Source: Zavarzinia compransoris | Lineage (GTDB): Bacteria; Pseudomonadota; Alphaproteobacteria; Zavarziniales; Zavarziniaceae | Assembly: GCF_003173055.1 (NCBI RefSeq) | Contig: NZ_QGLF01000001.1 | Span: 503,085-567,084 of the forward strand | Length of the DNA stretch: 64,000 bases | Direction of reading: 5' to 3' | Shown: positions 18,518 to 26,497 of the stretch, piece by piece | Layout: each line of letters begins with the position of its first letter | How positions within the stretch are numbered: position 1 is the first letter of the stretch | Made by a program: the position numbers and the translations under genes | Notes under the pieces: model-generated | What the model was told of the DNA's origin: nothing | Seen by the model: only the letters and a program-made list of their open reading frames with translations | The model's database searches: none

Positions 18518-18955
18518 ATGTCTGCACCCTATCACGTCTCAACCCTTCAGGCGGCCCGGGTCGATGCCGCCTTTCCCCTGGCCAATGCCTGCCTGGGCGC
18601 GACCGATCTCGCCAGCTGGCGGGGCACCGCGTCGCGCTTTTCGGGCCGGGCCGACCGGGGCCTGATCGCGGCCGAGCGCGAGGGCTATATCACCGGCCTT
18701 CTCGCCTATGCCGTGCTGCCCACGCCGGCGGGCGGGCGGGAGATGGTGGTGCATGCCCTCGGCGTGCTCGAACTGCTGTTCCCCGAACACGCGGGGCTGG
18801 CCCTGGTCGAGGCGGCGCGGACCATCGCCCGCGATCTCGACTGCGCCGATGTCGTGCTGGCCCTGCCCGAGCGCTCGGTACCCTGGGCGGCGGCATTGTT
18901 TTCCGGCGGGGACTGGCACGACGCCGGCCGCCTGGCGGTGGCGCCGGGCCGGTGA
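18518..18955 (+). CDS. Hypothetical protein, weak acetyltransferase-like features
   Basis: I do not recognise this 145-residue protein with certainty. It has no signal or membrane segment; the central and C-terminal parts (GYITGLLAYAVLP, MVVHALGVLELLFPEHAGLALVEAARTIARDLDCADVVLALP) look like the alpha/beta pattern of a degenerate GNAT acetyltransferase, but the acetyl-CoA pyrophosphate loop (Q/RxxGxG/A) is absent. It begins behind GAGAAGG and is preceded by an FNR-type box, and is followed 72 bp later by a universal stress gene, so a role in the low-oxygen response is plausible. Confidence 0.72.
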   Translation: MSAPYHVSTLQAARVDAAFPLANACLGATDLASWRGTASRFSGRADRGLIAAEREGYITGLLAYAVLPTPAGGREMVVHALGVLELLFPEHAGLALVEAARTIARDLDCADVVLALPERSVPWAAALFSGGDWHDAGRLAVAPGR

Positions 18956-19027
18956 CGGTCGGGGCGAAACACCGTAACCTTTGAACCGGCGGGGCATCGC
19001 CCCCCGCCCGACAGCCGAGGTAGGAAC

Positions 19028-19906
19028 ATGTCCTTCAAGACCATCCTGGTGCCGGTCGAACGGCCGAAGACCGCCCGACCCGCCCTGCGCCACGCCATCG
19101 GGCTCGCCCGCGATCTCGATGCCCATATCGAGGTGTTCCAGCCGGAGGTCGATCCCGCCCTGGTCATTCCCCCGGTCTTCGATGGCCTGTCGGGGATCGC
19201 CTTCGCGCCCGACCTGATCGCCCAAGCCCAGGCCGCCGCGGCCGAGACCCGCGCCGAAATCAAGGCGATGATCGAGGCGGTACTGGTCGAGGCCGGGGCC
19301 GCCGACCTGCCGCGCGCCCGCCAGCCCGGCTTTTCCCTCAGCTTCGAATCCGCGATCGGCGCCACCGAGCGCCTGGTCGGCCGGCGCGGCCGGCTGGCCG
19401 ATCTGACCGTGATCGCCCGCACCCCGCTCGCGGTTTCGCGCGGGGAGGCGGACAGCCTGACCGGCGCCCTGTGGTCCAGCACGCGGCCGGTGCTGCTCGT
19501 CCCCGGGATCGAGGACGGCTATGTCGCCGCCGCCCGCCGGCCCGAGCGGATCGTGGTCGCCTGGAACGGCAGCGCCGAGGCGGCGCGGGCGCTGGCCGCG
19601 GCCCTGCCTTTCCTGGTGCAGGCGACCGCGGTCGATGTCGTCACCTTCGACCATGCGGTCGATGCCGGGGGCCTTGCCCGCGTCAGGGCCTATCTCGCCA
19701 GCCACGGCGTCGAGGCGAAGACCGCCGATGTCGCCACCGAGGGCTATCTCCTGTCGAAAGTCCTGTTCGACAAGGTGATCGAGCGCGACGCCGACCTCAT
19801 CGTCATGGGCGCCTATACCCACAGCCGGGTGCGCGAATATCTCCTGGGCGGCCTGACCCAGGAAATCATCGACGGGGCGCCGGTCCCCGTCCTCTTCGCC
19901 CACTGA
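19028..19906 (+). CDS. Universal stress protein with tandem UspA domains
   Basis: The 292-residue protein contains two UspA-like domains: residues 1-150 (start MSFKTILVPVERPKTARPAL) and about 165-292, the second with the ATP-binding-type ending LIVMGAYTHSRVREYLLGGLT before the final EIIDGAPVPVLFAH. The second domain keeps the GxxxHSR motif linked to nucleotide binding, whereas the first looks degenerate. Universal stress proteins of this double form accumulate under anaerobiosis or energy stress in many proteobacteria, which agrees with the FNR gene and FNR boxes just upstream. It ends 6 bp before the convergent MgtC-type gene. Confidence 0.9.
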   Translation: MSFKTILVPVERPKTARPALRHAIGLARDLDAHIEVFQPEVDPALVIPPVFDGLSGIAFAPDLIAQAQAAAAETRAEIKAMIEAVLVEAGAADLPRARQPGFSLSFESAIGATERLVGRRGRLADLTVIARTPLAVSRGEADSLTGALWSSTRPVLLVPGIEDGYVAAARRPERIVVAWNGSAEAARALAAALPFLVQATAVDVVTFDHAVDAGGLARVRAYLASHGVEAKTADVATEGYLLSKVLFDKVIERDADLIVMGAYTHSRVREYLLGGLTQEIIDGAPVPVLFAH

Positions 19907-19912
19907 GGGCGC

Positions 19913-21157
19913 TTAGAGGAACAGGGCGCCCCCTGCCGCCGCGGTCATCAGCACCGCGGCGGGCACCAGCCGGGTCGCCAGGATCCGGCCGCCGGCATAG
20001 GCGCCGAGGCCGGCCTTCACGATCGTATTGGTGACCGCGGCAAGGACGATGACTTCGGTCGCCGCCGCCGGGCCGATGCCCTGGCCGGTGGTGCCGCCGG
20101 CGATCGACAGGGTTATGGCGTCGACGTCGGCGATGCCCGAGATCACGGCCAGGACGTCGAGGCCGGAAGTGCCGAAGCGGCTTTCGACCCAGCGCGAGAC
20201 CAGCATGATCCCGGCCAGCAGCAGGGCGAAGCGCAGCGCGCTGGCCAGCTCGAACGGATTGGCCGGGGCCTGGGGCGCATCCGCGCTGCCGCTGCCGCCG
20301 AGGCGCAGGAACCACAGGGTCAGCAGAAGGCCCGCCCCCGCCATGGCCGCCATCGGCAGCGCCAGCGCCAGCCCGAGCACGGGATCGAGGACATAGACGA
20401 TCAGGATCACCCGGCAGCACATGACGATCCAGGCGGCCAGGGTGCCGGCCGCCGCCGCCGGGCCCACCGCCGGCTGCTGCCGGGCCATGCGGGCGAGCGC
20501 CAAGGTCGTCGCGGTCGAGGAGACGAGCCCGCCGAACACCCCGGCGAACAGGACCCCGCGACGCGCATCGCCCAGGCGAATGGCGACATAGCCGAGGAAG
20601 GACAGGCCCGAAATCGCCACCACCATCAGCCACAGCTTGAACGGGTTCAGCGCCTGATAGGGGCCATAGCCCTGGTCGGGCAGCACCGGCAGCACCACGA
20701 CGGAAATCAGCAGCAGCCGCAGCACCGCCGACATTTCCCGCGGCTCCACCTTTTCCAGCAGGCGGTGGGTGAGCGGCTTCGCCGACAGGATGACGGTGGC
20801 GACGACGGCGGCCATCGCCGCCGGCAGGCCGTGGCCGAGGGTCGCCGCGCCGCCCAGCAGCACGGCCAGGACCCCGGCGACGACCGAGGTCAGGCTGACG
20901 TCCGCATCGGTCGCCGAGGCGCGCCAATAGCCGAGCCCGAGCAGGCCGGCGACGGCCAGCACGGCGGCGGCCAGGGGCCAGCCGGGCCCGGCCAGGCCGG
21001 CGATGCCGCCGACGAGGCCGATCAGGCTGAAGGTGCGGATGCCCGCCGGGCGGGTGCCGTCGGCCTGGGCCCGCAGCGTCCAGCCGCGCTCGAAGCCGAT
21101 GACCGCGCCGCAGCCGAGCGCGATGGCGAGATCGCCGATCAGGGCCATCGGGTCCAT
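19913..21157 (-). CDS. MgtC/SapB-type membrane protein with DUF4010 domain
   Basis: This 414-residue polytopic protein starts with an MgtC/SapB-type segment (LAIALGCGAVIGFERGW and GIRTFSLIGLVGGIAG), followed by many hydrophobic helices of the DUF4010 type, giving about 12 predicted membrane segments. The motif GFERGW is the usual MgtC-family signature. Function of this long subgroup is unknown; magnesium or acid homeostasis is only suggested by the name-giving short relatives. Its start ATG overlaps the stop of the PqqD-like gene by one base (TGATG), so it belongs to the SufS/SufU operon. Confidence 0.86.
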   Translation of the reverse strand: MDPMALIGDLAIALGCGAVIGFERGWTLRAQADGTRPAGIRTFSLIGLVGGIAGLAGPGWPLAAAVLAVAGLLGLGYWRASATDADVSLTSVVAGVLAVLLGGAATLGHGLPAAMAAVVATVILSAKPLTHRLLEKVEPREMSAVLRLLLISVVVLPVLPDQGYGPYQALNPFKLWLMVVAISGLSFLGYVAIRLGDARRGVLFAGVFGGLVSSTATTLALARMARQQPAVGPAAAAGTLAAWIVMCCRVILIVYVLDPVLGLALALPMAAMAGAGLLLTLWFLRLGGSGSADAPQAPANPFELASALRFALLLAGIMLVSRWVESRFGTSGLDVLAVISGIADVDAITLSIAGGTTGQGIGPAAATEVIVLAAVTNTIVKAGLGAYAGGRILATRLVPAAVLMTAAAGGALFL

Positions 21158-21420
21158 CAGCGCACCACCAGCAGGCCGCGCTCGGCCAGGTCGGCGATCA
21201 GGTCGGCGATGTCGCCGGCGATCTCGTCCGCGCTTGCGTCATATTCTTCCGCGAGGCTGGCGACGATCGCCGCCGTCGCGGTCTTGCCGTCGACGTGTTT
21301 CAGAACGTCGGCCCCGATCGCATCGAGCAGGACGACCCGTTCCGGCGCTTGCAGGATCCAGGATTGGCGGCGCTGGTCGAAACTCAGGCGGACGCCGGGG
21401 GCGAGGCGGGGCTGGCTCAC
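21157..21420 (-). CDS. PqqD-like small protein (RRE-type fold)
   Basis: The 87-residue product has the pattern of PqqD-family proteins: SQPRLAPGVRLSFD, then SWILQAPERVVLLDAIGADVLKHVDGKTATAAIVASLAEEYDA and a C-terminal helix ending in LAERGLLVVR. PqqD-type domains are winged-helix modules that bind peptides in RiPP and PQQ biosynthesis. No PQQ gene or radical SAM enzyme is present here. Its GTG start overlaps the sufU stop by 4 bp, and its stop overlaps the downstream start by one base, so it is translationally coupled on both sides. Why a PqqD-like protein lies behind a cysteine desulfurase pair is not clear. Confidence 0.82.
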   Translation of the reverse strand: MSQPRLAPGVRLSFDQRRQSWILQAPERVVLLDAIGADVLKHVDGKTATAAIVASLAEEYDASADEIAGDIADLIADLAERGLLVVR

Positions 21421-21854
21421 GGCGTCGTCTCCGCTGCCGCGCGGGCGGCGGCTTCCAGGGTTTCGAAGGGCAGCAGCACGCAGGAGAAGCGCGTCCGGTG
21501 GCGGGTGATCCCGGTAAAAAGGTCGAAGGCCGGGTGGCCGGGCAGCAGGGGCGCCTCGCCCCGCTTCAGGCCGGCAAGCAGCGTATCGCCCAGGGCGGCG
21601 ACGGATCCGGCGTCGAGCCCGGCCGCTTCCGCCGCCAGCAGGTTGGTCGCCGCCTGGCACAGCACGCAGGCCTTCACCCGGTGGCGCAGGGCGGTGATCC
21701 GGCGTTCGCCATCGAGGGCGACGTCGAATTCCACCCGGTCGCCGCAAAAGGGATTGTCCAGGGCGGCGCTGCCGTCCGGCGTCTCCAGGCGGCCGGCGTG
21801 GGTGACGATGCTGGCGGCGCGCAGCATGTCCTTCGGGTAGAGATCGTCGCTCAT
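21417..21854 (-). CDS. sufU: SufU-type iron-sulfur/sulfur-relay protein
   Basis: This 145-residue protein is of the IscU/SufU superfamily. It has the three cysteine segments of the family, NPFCGDRV, CVLCQAATNLL and TRFSCVLLPFETLEAA, placed as in SufU (zinc-dependent sulfurtransferase partner of SufS). The gene overlaps sufS by 4 bp on its 5' side and the PqqD-like gene by 4 bp on its 3' side. No sufBCD genes are visible in the window, so the pair may serve a special sulfur transfer or act with Suf genes elsewhere. Confidence 0.9.
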   Translation of the reverse strand: MSDDLYPKDMLRAASIVTHAGRLETPDGSAALDNPFCGDRVEFDVALDGERRITALRHRVKACVLCQAATNLLAAEAAGLDAGSVAALGDTLLAGLKRGEAPLLPGHPAFDLFTGITRHRTRFSCVLLPFETLEAAARAAAETTP

Positions 21855-23083
21855 GGCAGCAGCACTTTCAGGGCATCCTCGATCCCGGCGAGACAGGCAT
21901 CGATATCGCCCGCATCGTTGAAGGCGGCCAGGGACGCGCGGGTGGAACCGGCGACCCCGAAGGCATGGTGCAGAACCTGGGCGCAATGATGGCCGCCGCG
22001 CAGCGCCACGCCGCGCCGGTCCAGGATCTGGCAGAGGTCGTGCGGGTGGGTGCCCTCGATGGTGAAGGAGACGAGGGGCAGGCGGTCGTCGAGGCCGGCG
22101 GGGCCGAGCAGGCGCAGGCGGTTGCCGCAGCGGGCCTGCAAGCCCTCGATCAGGCGCCCGGTCAGGGCCAGCTGGTGGGCCAGCGCCGCCTGATGGTCGA
22201 TCGCGGCATGGAAGCGGCAGGCGGCGGCAAGGCCGACCGCGGGCGCGATGGGCGGGGTCCCGGCCTCGAAGCGCTGGGGCGGCCGGGCATAGGTCGAGGT
22301 CTCGAAACCGACCGTGCGGATCATCTCGCCCCCGCCCAGGAAGGGCGGCATGGCGTCGAGCAGCGGGCGCCGGCCCCACAGCACGCCGACCCCGTTGGGC
22401 GCCCCCAGCTTGTGGCCGGACAGGACATAGAAATCGCAGCCGAGCGCCGGCACGTCCACCGGCCCGTGGGGCGCCATCTGCGCCCCGTCGACCACGAGCA
22501 CGGCGCCTGCCGCCCGGGCCAGGGCCGCGACCTCGGCAATGGGCGTGATGGCACCCGTCACATTCGAGGCATGGGTGACGGCGGCGAGCTTCACGCCGTC
22601 CAGCGCCCGGGGCAGGGCGGCAAGGTCGAGACGCCCCCCGGCGGTCATGGGCAGGCGGACGAGGCGCAAGCCCCGGCGCGCCGCCAGCATCTGCCAGGGC
22701 ACCATATTGGCATGGTGTTCGAGTTCGCTGACCGCGATCGCATCGCCCGGTTGCAGCAGGCTGCCGTAACTCTGGGCGACCAGGTTGAGGGCCATGGTGC
22801 AGCCGGCGGTGAAGACCACGTCGCGGGCGGCGACATGGAGATAGCGGGCGACCTCGTCCCGGGCCGCGTCATAGGCGTCGGTGGCGCGGGCGGCCAAGGT
22901 GTGGACGCTGCGCTTCACATTGGCGCGGCCGTGCATCTCGTGGCGGACGACGGCATCGAGCACGGCGCGCGGCATCTGCCCGGTCGCGCCGTTGTCGAGA
23001 TAGTGCAACGGCACGCCCGGGGCGATCTCTTCCGCCAGGATCGGGTATTCGGCGCGCAGCCGCGCGGGCGAGAAGGGCTCCAT
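21851..23083 (-). CDS. sufS: Cysteine desulfurase, SufS type
   Basis: The 410-residue PLP enzyme removes sulfur from cysteine as a persulfide. It starts with the family-typical FSPARLRAEYPIL and HYLDNGATGQMP, carries the PLP lysine in YVLSGHKLGAPNG, and has the persulfide-forming Cys367 in LRGGHHCAQVL, spaced like SufS (RxGHHCA) rather than IscS. It is followed immediately by sufU. The ATG at 23083 overlaps the HAD hydrolase stop by one base. Confidence 0.93.
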   Translation of the reverse strand: MEPFSPARLRAEYPILAEEIAPGVPLHYLDNGATGQMPRAVLDAVVRHEMHGRANVKRSVHTLAARATDAYDAARDEVARYLHVAARDVVFTAGCTMALNLVAQSYGSLLQPGDAIAVSELEHHANMVPWQMLAARRGLRLVRLPMTAGGRLDLAALPRALDGVKLAAVTHASNVTGAITPIAEVAALARAAGAVLVVDGAQMAPHGPVDVPALGCDFYVLSGHKLGAPNGVGVLWGRRPLLDAMPPFLGGGEMIRTVGFETSTYARPPQRFEAGTPPIAPAVGLAAACRFHAAIDHQAALAHQLALTGRLIEGLQARCGNRLRLLGPAGLDDRLPLVSFTIEGTHPHDLCQILDRRGVALRGGHHCAQVLHHAFGVAGSTRASLAAFNDAGDIDACLAGIEDALKVLLP

Positions 23084-23775
23084 CAAGCCCCGTCCCGCAG
23101 GCCGGCGGTGAAGATCGCCTCGAGGGCACGTTCGAGATCGGCGAAATCCGGCAGGATCAGGTCGGCGCCGGCATCGCGCAGGCGCGCCGCCTTGTCGCCC
23201 TCGGCAAGGCCGACGAAGCCGATGCCCAGTTTCCGCGCAGCAGTCAGGTCCCACACGCCGTCGCCGACATAGACCCTTTTGGCGAAGGCCGGCACCGCAT
23301 GTTCCGCCGCCGCCTTGGCCGAGGCCGCCTCGATGATGCCGGCGCGCTCGTCGTCGGCATCGGAAAAGGCGGCGGGGATATTGTCGATGAAGAGGCGGGC
23401 CGCCCCCAGCTTCAGGCGCGCGGTCTTCGGGAAACTGCCGCTGGCGATGGCGACGCCGACGCTGGGCAGGCCGCGCAGGGTGGCCAGCAGGCGGGCGGCG
23501 CCCGGCACCTGCTCGAAGCGGAGGTCAGGGGGATAACGGTCGGCGATCGCCTGTTCGATCGCGGCGATGGCGCCGTCGTCGGCCGGGCGGTTCAGCCGGT
23601 CGGCCAGGATTTCCCGGGCGATGCCGCGGTCGGTCGAGGTCCGGTAGGCGGCCCAATCGGTGTCGATGGCATGACCGTGCAGATCGGCCCAGGCGGCGGC
23701 GATCAGCCGGTCGTCGACGGCGGTCGAGCGGATCAGGGTGCCGTCGACATCGAGAATGACGAGAAGATTCGACAT
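23083..23775 (-). CDS. HAD-superfamily hydrolase
   Basis: This 230-residue protein has the four HAD motifs: nucleophile Asp9 with Asp11 in VILDVDGTL, a serine in VAIASGSFPKT, a lysine region near RLKLGAARLF, and the acidic motif VYVGDGVWDLTAARKLG. The cap between motifs I and II is helical, as in phosphoglycolate-phosphatase-like enzymes. It should remove phosphate from a small metabolite; the substrate is not evident. It leads the overlapping operon HAD-sufS-sufU-PqqD-like-MgtC. Confidence 0.88.
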   Translation of the reverse strand: MSNLLVILDVDGTLIRSTAVDDRLIAAAWADLHGHAIDTDWAAYRTSTDRGIAREILADRLNRPADDGAIAAIEQAIADRYPPDLRFEQVPGAARLLATLRGLPSVGVAIASGSFPKTARLKLGAARLFIDNIPAAFSDADDERAGIIEAASAKAAAEHAVPAFAKRVYVGDGVWDLTAARKLGIGFVGLAEGDKAARLRDAGADLILPDFADLERALEAIFTAGLRDGA

Positions 23776-23802
23776 GGTGGCGGGAAAGATACCCGCCTTT
23801 TG

Positions 23803-23901
23803 TCAGCTAAGCAGCAGCCACAATACGCCGAGCCCGAGAAGGACGAGCCCGCTCGCCCACAGAGGCGCGGGCAGGCCGCCCTTTTCCGGGGGTTCAGCCA
23901 T
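23803..23901 (-). CDS. Small single-span membrane protein (32 residues)
   Basis: This open reading frame encodes 32 residues: a short Pro/Glu/Gly-rich start (MAEPPEKGGLPAPLWA) followed by a hydrophobic span of 14 residues, SGLVLLGLGVLWLL, ending in LS. It begins within the last codons of the DUF934 gene (8-bp overlap), a layout typical of translational coupling, and lies 27 bp before the convergently unrelated start of the HAD gene on the same strand. I know no function. The coupling and the clear membrane profile make it likely to be real; if so, it would be the last member of the sulfite reductase operon. Confidence 0.6.
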   Translation of the reverse strand: MAEPPEKGGLPAPLWASGLVLLGLGVLWLLLS

Positions 23902-24382
23902 GGCGCCGTTCGAACACCGTCGGCCGGCCCGACGTATCGGGCTGGTAGATGTTGGTGAAGACGGTCTTCGCCTCGGCGAAGGCTTCGAGCGGGAAGTCGT
24001 CCGGCACCTCGAAGGCGTCGAAGCCGCAGCGGAGCATGTTGGGGATCTGGTCCCACAGCACGTCGCCGACGGCGCGGATCTCGCCCTGGAAGGCGAAGCG
24101 GCCGCGCAGCTGGCTGGCGTGGCTATAGGCCCGGCCGTCGCGGAAGATCGGGAATTCCAGGGCGACGACCGAGAAGCGCTCCAGGTCCTCGGCCACGGCC
24201 GAAGGCGGCTCGTTCGATTTCAGGCGCAGGCCGATGGGGGCGTTCCGCCCGACCAGCTTGTCCCGTTCCGCCTTGAAACGGGCAAGCGAGACGATGACGG
24301 CGCCGCCCTCCGGCAGGTCGGCGTCATCGGCGACCGTGGTCCATTCGTCGGCGACGGGGGCGCCGTCCTTAACGAGCTTCAT
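23894..24382 (-). CDS. DUF934 protein of the sulfite reductase operon
   Basis: This 162-residue protein belongs to the DUF934 family regularly found beside cysI/cysH in alpha- and betaproteobacteria. Family segments include VSLARFKAERD, RNAPIGLRLKSNEPP, FPIFRDGRAYSHASQLRGRFAFQGEIRAVGDVLWDQIPNMLRCGFDAFEV. The gene overlaps the cysI 3' end by 14 bp. It is believed to act in assimilatory sulfate reduction, but its reaction has not been established as far as I know. Confidence 0.88.
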   Translation of the reverse strand: MKLVKDGAPVADEWTTVADDADLPEGGAVIVSLARFKAERDKLVGRNAPIGLRLKSNEPPSAVAEDLERFSVVALEFPIFRDGRAYSHASQLRGRFAFQGEIRAVGDVLWDQIPNMLRCGFDAFEVPDDFPLEAFAEAKTVFTNIYQPDTSGRPTVFERRHG

Positions 24383-26024
24383 TGAGTGCCGCCTTGAAAG
24401 GAGCCATGCCGACGCGGCGATAGCAGGCGAGGAATTCCTCCTCGTCGCCGGCGCGCAGGCGCAGGTAGGTTGCGACCACGGTCTCGATCGCGCCGACGAT
24501 CTTTTCCGGCGGGAAGCCGGCGCCGGTGATCTGGCCGAGCGAGGCATCCTCCGCCCCCGAGCCGCCGAGCTGAAGCTGGTAGAGTTCCTGGCCGTGCTTG
24601 TCGACGCCGAGAATGCCGATATGGCCGACATGGTGGTGGCCGCAGGCATTGATGCAGCCCGACATCTTGATCTTCAGGTTGCCGATGGCGTGCTGGCGCT
24701 CCAGGTCGGCGAAACGCTGCTGGATCTCCTCGGCGACCGGGATGGAACGGGCATTGGCCAGATCGCAATAGTCGAGGCCGGGGCAGCAGATGATATCGGA
24801 AATCAGGCCGATATTGGCGGTGCCGAGGCCCGCCGCCTTCAGCGCCTGCCAGACGGTATGGACATCGTCCAGCTTCACATGGGGCAGCACCAGGTTCTGC
24901 TCATGGGTGACGCGGAGTTCGTCCAGCGAATAGCGCTCGGCGATATCGGCGACCGCCTCCATCTGCTCCGCCGTGGCGTCGCCCGGGGCGATGCCGTTCG
25001 CCTTCAGCGAGACCGAGACGATGGCATAGCCCGGCTGCTTGTGGGCGTGGACATTGGTCCTGGTGAAATCGCGGAAGCCCCGGTCCTCGAAGCGCTTCGC
25101 CTCATGGCCGGCGGAGGTCGCGGGCAGGGTCTCATAGGCGGGCGGGGCGAAATAGGCCTTGATCCGCTCGATCTCGGTCTCGGGCAGTTTCACCGTGCCG
25201 CGGATGCGGGCGAATTCCTCGTCGACCGCGGCGGCATATTTGTCGAGGCCCATCTCATGGACCAGGATCTTGATTCGCGCCTTGTAGATATTGTCGCGCC
25301 GGCCCAATTCGTTGTAGACGCGCAGGCAGGCGGTCGCATAGTCGAGCAGGTCCGCCTTCGAGACGAAATCCCGGATCTTCTTGGCGATGATCGGGGTCCG
25401 GCCCATGCCGCCGCCGATCCAGAATTCGAAGCCGGTCTCGCCCGCCGCGTTGCGCACCACGCGGATGCCGATGTCGTGCAGCTTGATCGCGGCGCGGTCG
25501 CGCTCGGCACCGGTCACCGCGATCTTGAACTTCCGCGGCAGGTAGGAGAATTCCGGATGGAAGGTCGACCACTGGCGGATGATCTCGCACCAGGGGCGGG
25601 GGTCCTCGACCTCGTCCGCCGCGGCGCCGGCGAAGGGGTCCGAGGTCACGTTGCGGATGCAATTGCCCGAGGTCTGGATGCCGTGCATCTCGACGGTGGC
25701 GAGATCGGCCAGGATGTCCGGCGTATCGACCAGGCGCGGCCAGTTGTACTGGATGTTCTGGCGCGTGGTGAAATGGCCGTAACCCTTGTCGTACTTGCGG
25801 GCGATATGGGCCAGCATGCGCAGCTGGCGCGACGACAGCGTGCCATAGGGAATGGCGACCCGCAGCATATAGGCGTGCAGCTGGAGATAGAGGCCGTTCA
25901 TCAGGCGCAGCGGCTTGAACTGGTCCTCGGTGATCTCGCCCTTCAGGCGGCGTGCGACCTGACCCCGGAACTGGGCGACGCGCTCGTCGACCGCCGTCTG
26001 GTCGAATTCATCGTAACGGTACAT
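24369..26024 (-). CDS. cysI: Assimilatory sulfite reductase hemoprotein subunit (nitrite/sulfite reductase family)
   Basis: The 551-residue protein has the twofold-repeated ferredoxin-like/siroheme fold of sulfite and nitrite reductases. The [4Fe-4S]-siroheme cysteines are visible as CPGLDYCDLANAR (CX5C) and KMSGCINACGHH (CX3C). Other family segments are FTTRQNIQYNW and GNCIRNVTSDPFAG. It reduces sulfite to sulfide for cysteine synthesis. The ATG at 26024 follows GAGAGG; in-frame codons upstream lie in the preceding gene's spacer. It is flanked by DUF2849 and DUF934 genes, the standard alphaproteobacterial arrangement, which favours sulfite over nitrite as substrate. Confidence 0.92.
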   Translation of the reverse strand: MYRYDEFDQTAVDERVAQFRGQVARRLKGEITEDQFKPLRLMNGLYLQLHAYMLRVAIPYGTLSSRQLRMLAHIARKYDKGYGHFTTRQNIQYNWPRLVDTPDILADLATVEMHGIQTSGNCIRNVTSDPFAGAAADEVEDPRPWCEIIRQWSTFHPEFSYLPRKFKIAVTGAERDRAAIKLHDIGIRVVRNAAGETGFEFWIGGGMGRTPIIAKKIRDFVSKADLLDYATACLRVYNELGRRDNIYKARIKILVHEMGLDKYAAAVDEEFARIRGTVKLPETEIERIKAYFAPPAYETLPATSAGHEAKRFEDRGFRDFTRTNVHAHKQPGYAIVSVSLKANGIAPGDATAEQMEAVADIAERYSLDELRVTHEQNLVLPHVKLDDVHTVWQALKAAGLGTANIGLISDIICCPGLDYCDLANARSIPVAEEIQQRFADLERQHAIGNLKIKMSGCINACGHHHVGHIGILGVDKHGQELYQLQLGGSGAEDASLGQITGAGFPPEKIVGAIETVVATYLRLRAGDEEEFLACYRRVGMAPFKAALNEAR

Positions 26025-26037
26025 CGGGGCCTCTCCC

Positions 26038-26346
26038 TCAGCGGGCGGCGGCAGCGGGCCGGTCGGCCTGCTTGCCAAGGTCGGTGCGGTTCGAGGGGCC
26101 GGCGGCGCGAATCCGCTCGCGCACGGACACCGGCAGGACCTTGCCGTCCTCGACGGTCGCGGGCATCAGATAGGCGCCGACCACCTGGCGCGCCTTGATC
26201 GCCGCCGCGGCGGCGGCCTGCAACCGGGTCTCGCCCGCCTCGTCGGTCACGACGGCGGCCAGGGCCAGATCCTCGACCCAGGCCTCGCCCGCGCCGATAT
26301 AGACGACGACACCGTCACTCAGCCTGTTCGCTGTCAGAACCTTCAT
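26038..26346 (-). CDS. DUF2849 protein upstream of cysI
   Basis: This 102-residue protein matches the DUF2849 family: MKVLTANRLSDGVVVYIG, EAWVEDLALAAVV and ARQVVGAYLMPATVEDGKVLPVSVRERIRAAGPSNRTDLG. The family is found next to cysI in alphaproteobacteria, often with siroheme synthase, and its function is unknown. It is the first gene of the operon, 13 bp before cysI. A palindromic candidate operator lies about 90 bp upstream of the start. Confidence 0.88.
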   Translation of the reverse strand: MKVLTANRLSDGVVVYIGAGEAWVEDLALAAVVTDEAGETRLQAAAAAAIKARQVVGAYLMPATVEDGKVLPVSVRERIRAAGPSNRTDLGKQADRPAAAAR

Positions 26347-26434
26347 CGCACCACGACCACGACCTGCATTCAGACCGTGGGTGATACGCCTTGCACCTGC
26401 GAAGGTCAAGGGACGGTGGGATAATTTGGTATTC

Positions 26435-26449
26435 CACGAAAATTTCGTG
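26435..26449. promoter_or_regulatory. Candidate operator of the sulfite reductase operon
   Basis: CACGAAAATTTCGTG is a perfect palindrome with a central A, embedded in an unusually AT-rich stretch (26420-26455) about 90 bp upstream of the DUF2849 start codon. The wider sequence has the T-N11-A layout used by LysR-type regulators such as CysB, but it could also belong to an Rrf2-type regulator. Assignment to a regulator is not possible from the sequence. Confidence 0.45.
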
Positions 26450-26497
26450 TTCTAATCCGGCCGACACCGGAGCCGGCCGGAAACCAGGGCTTTCCGC

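Noticed and set aside
24369-26024. Nitrite reductase (nirA)
   Set aside because: The family motifs fit both, but DUF934 and DUF2849 partners are typical of sulfite reduction; no nitrate genes are nearby.
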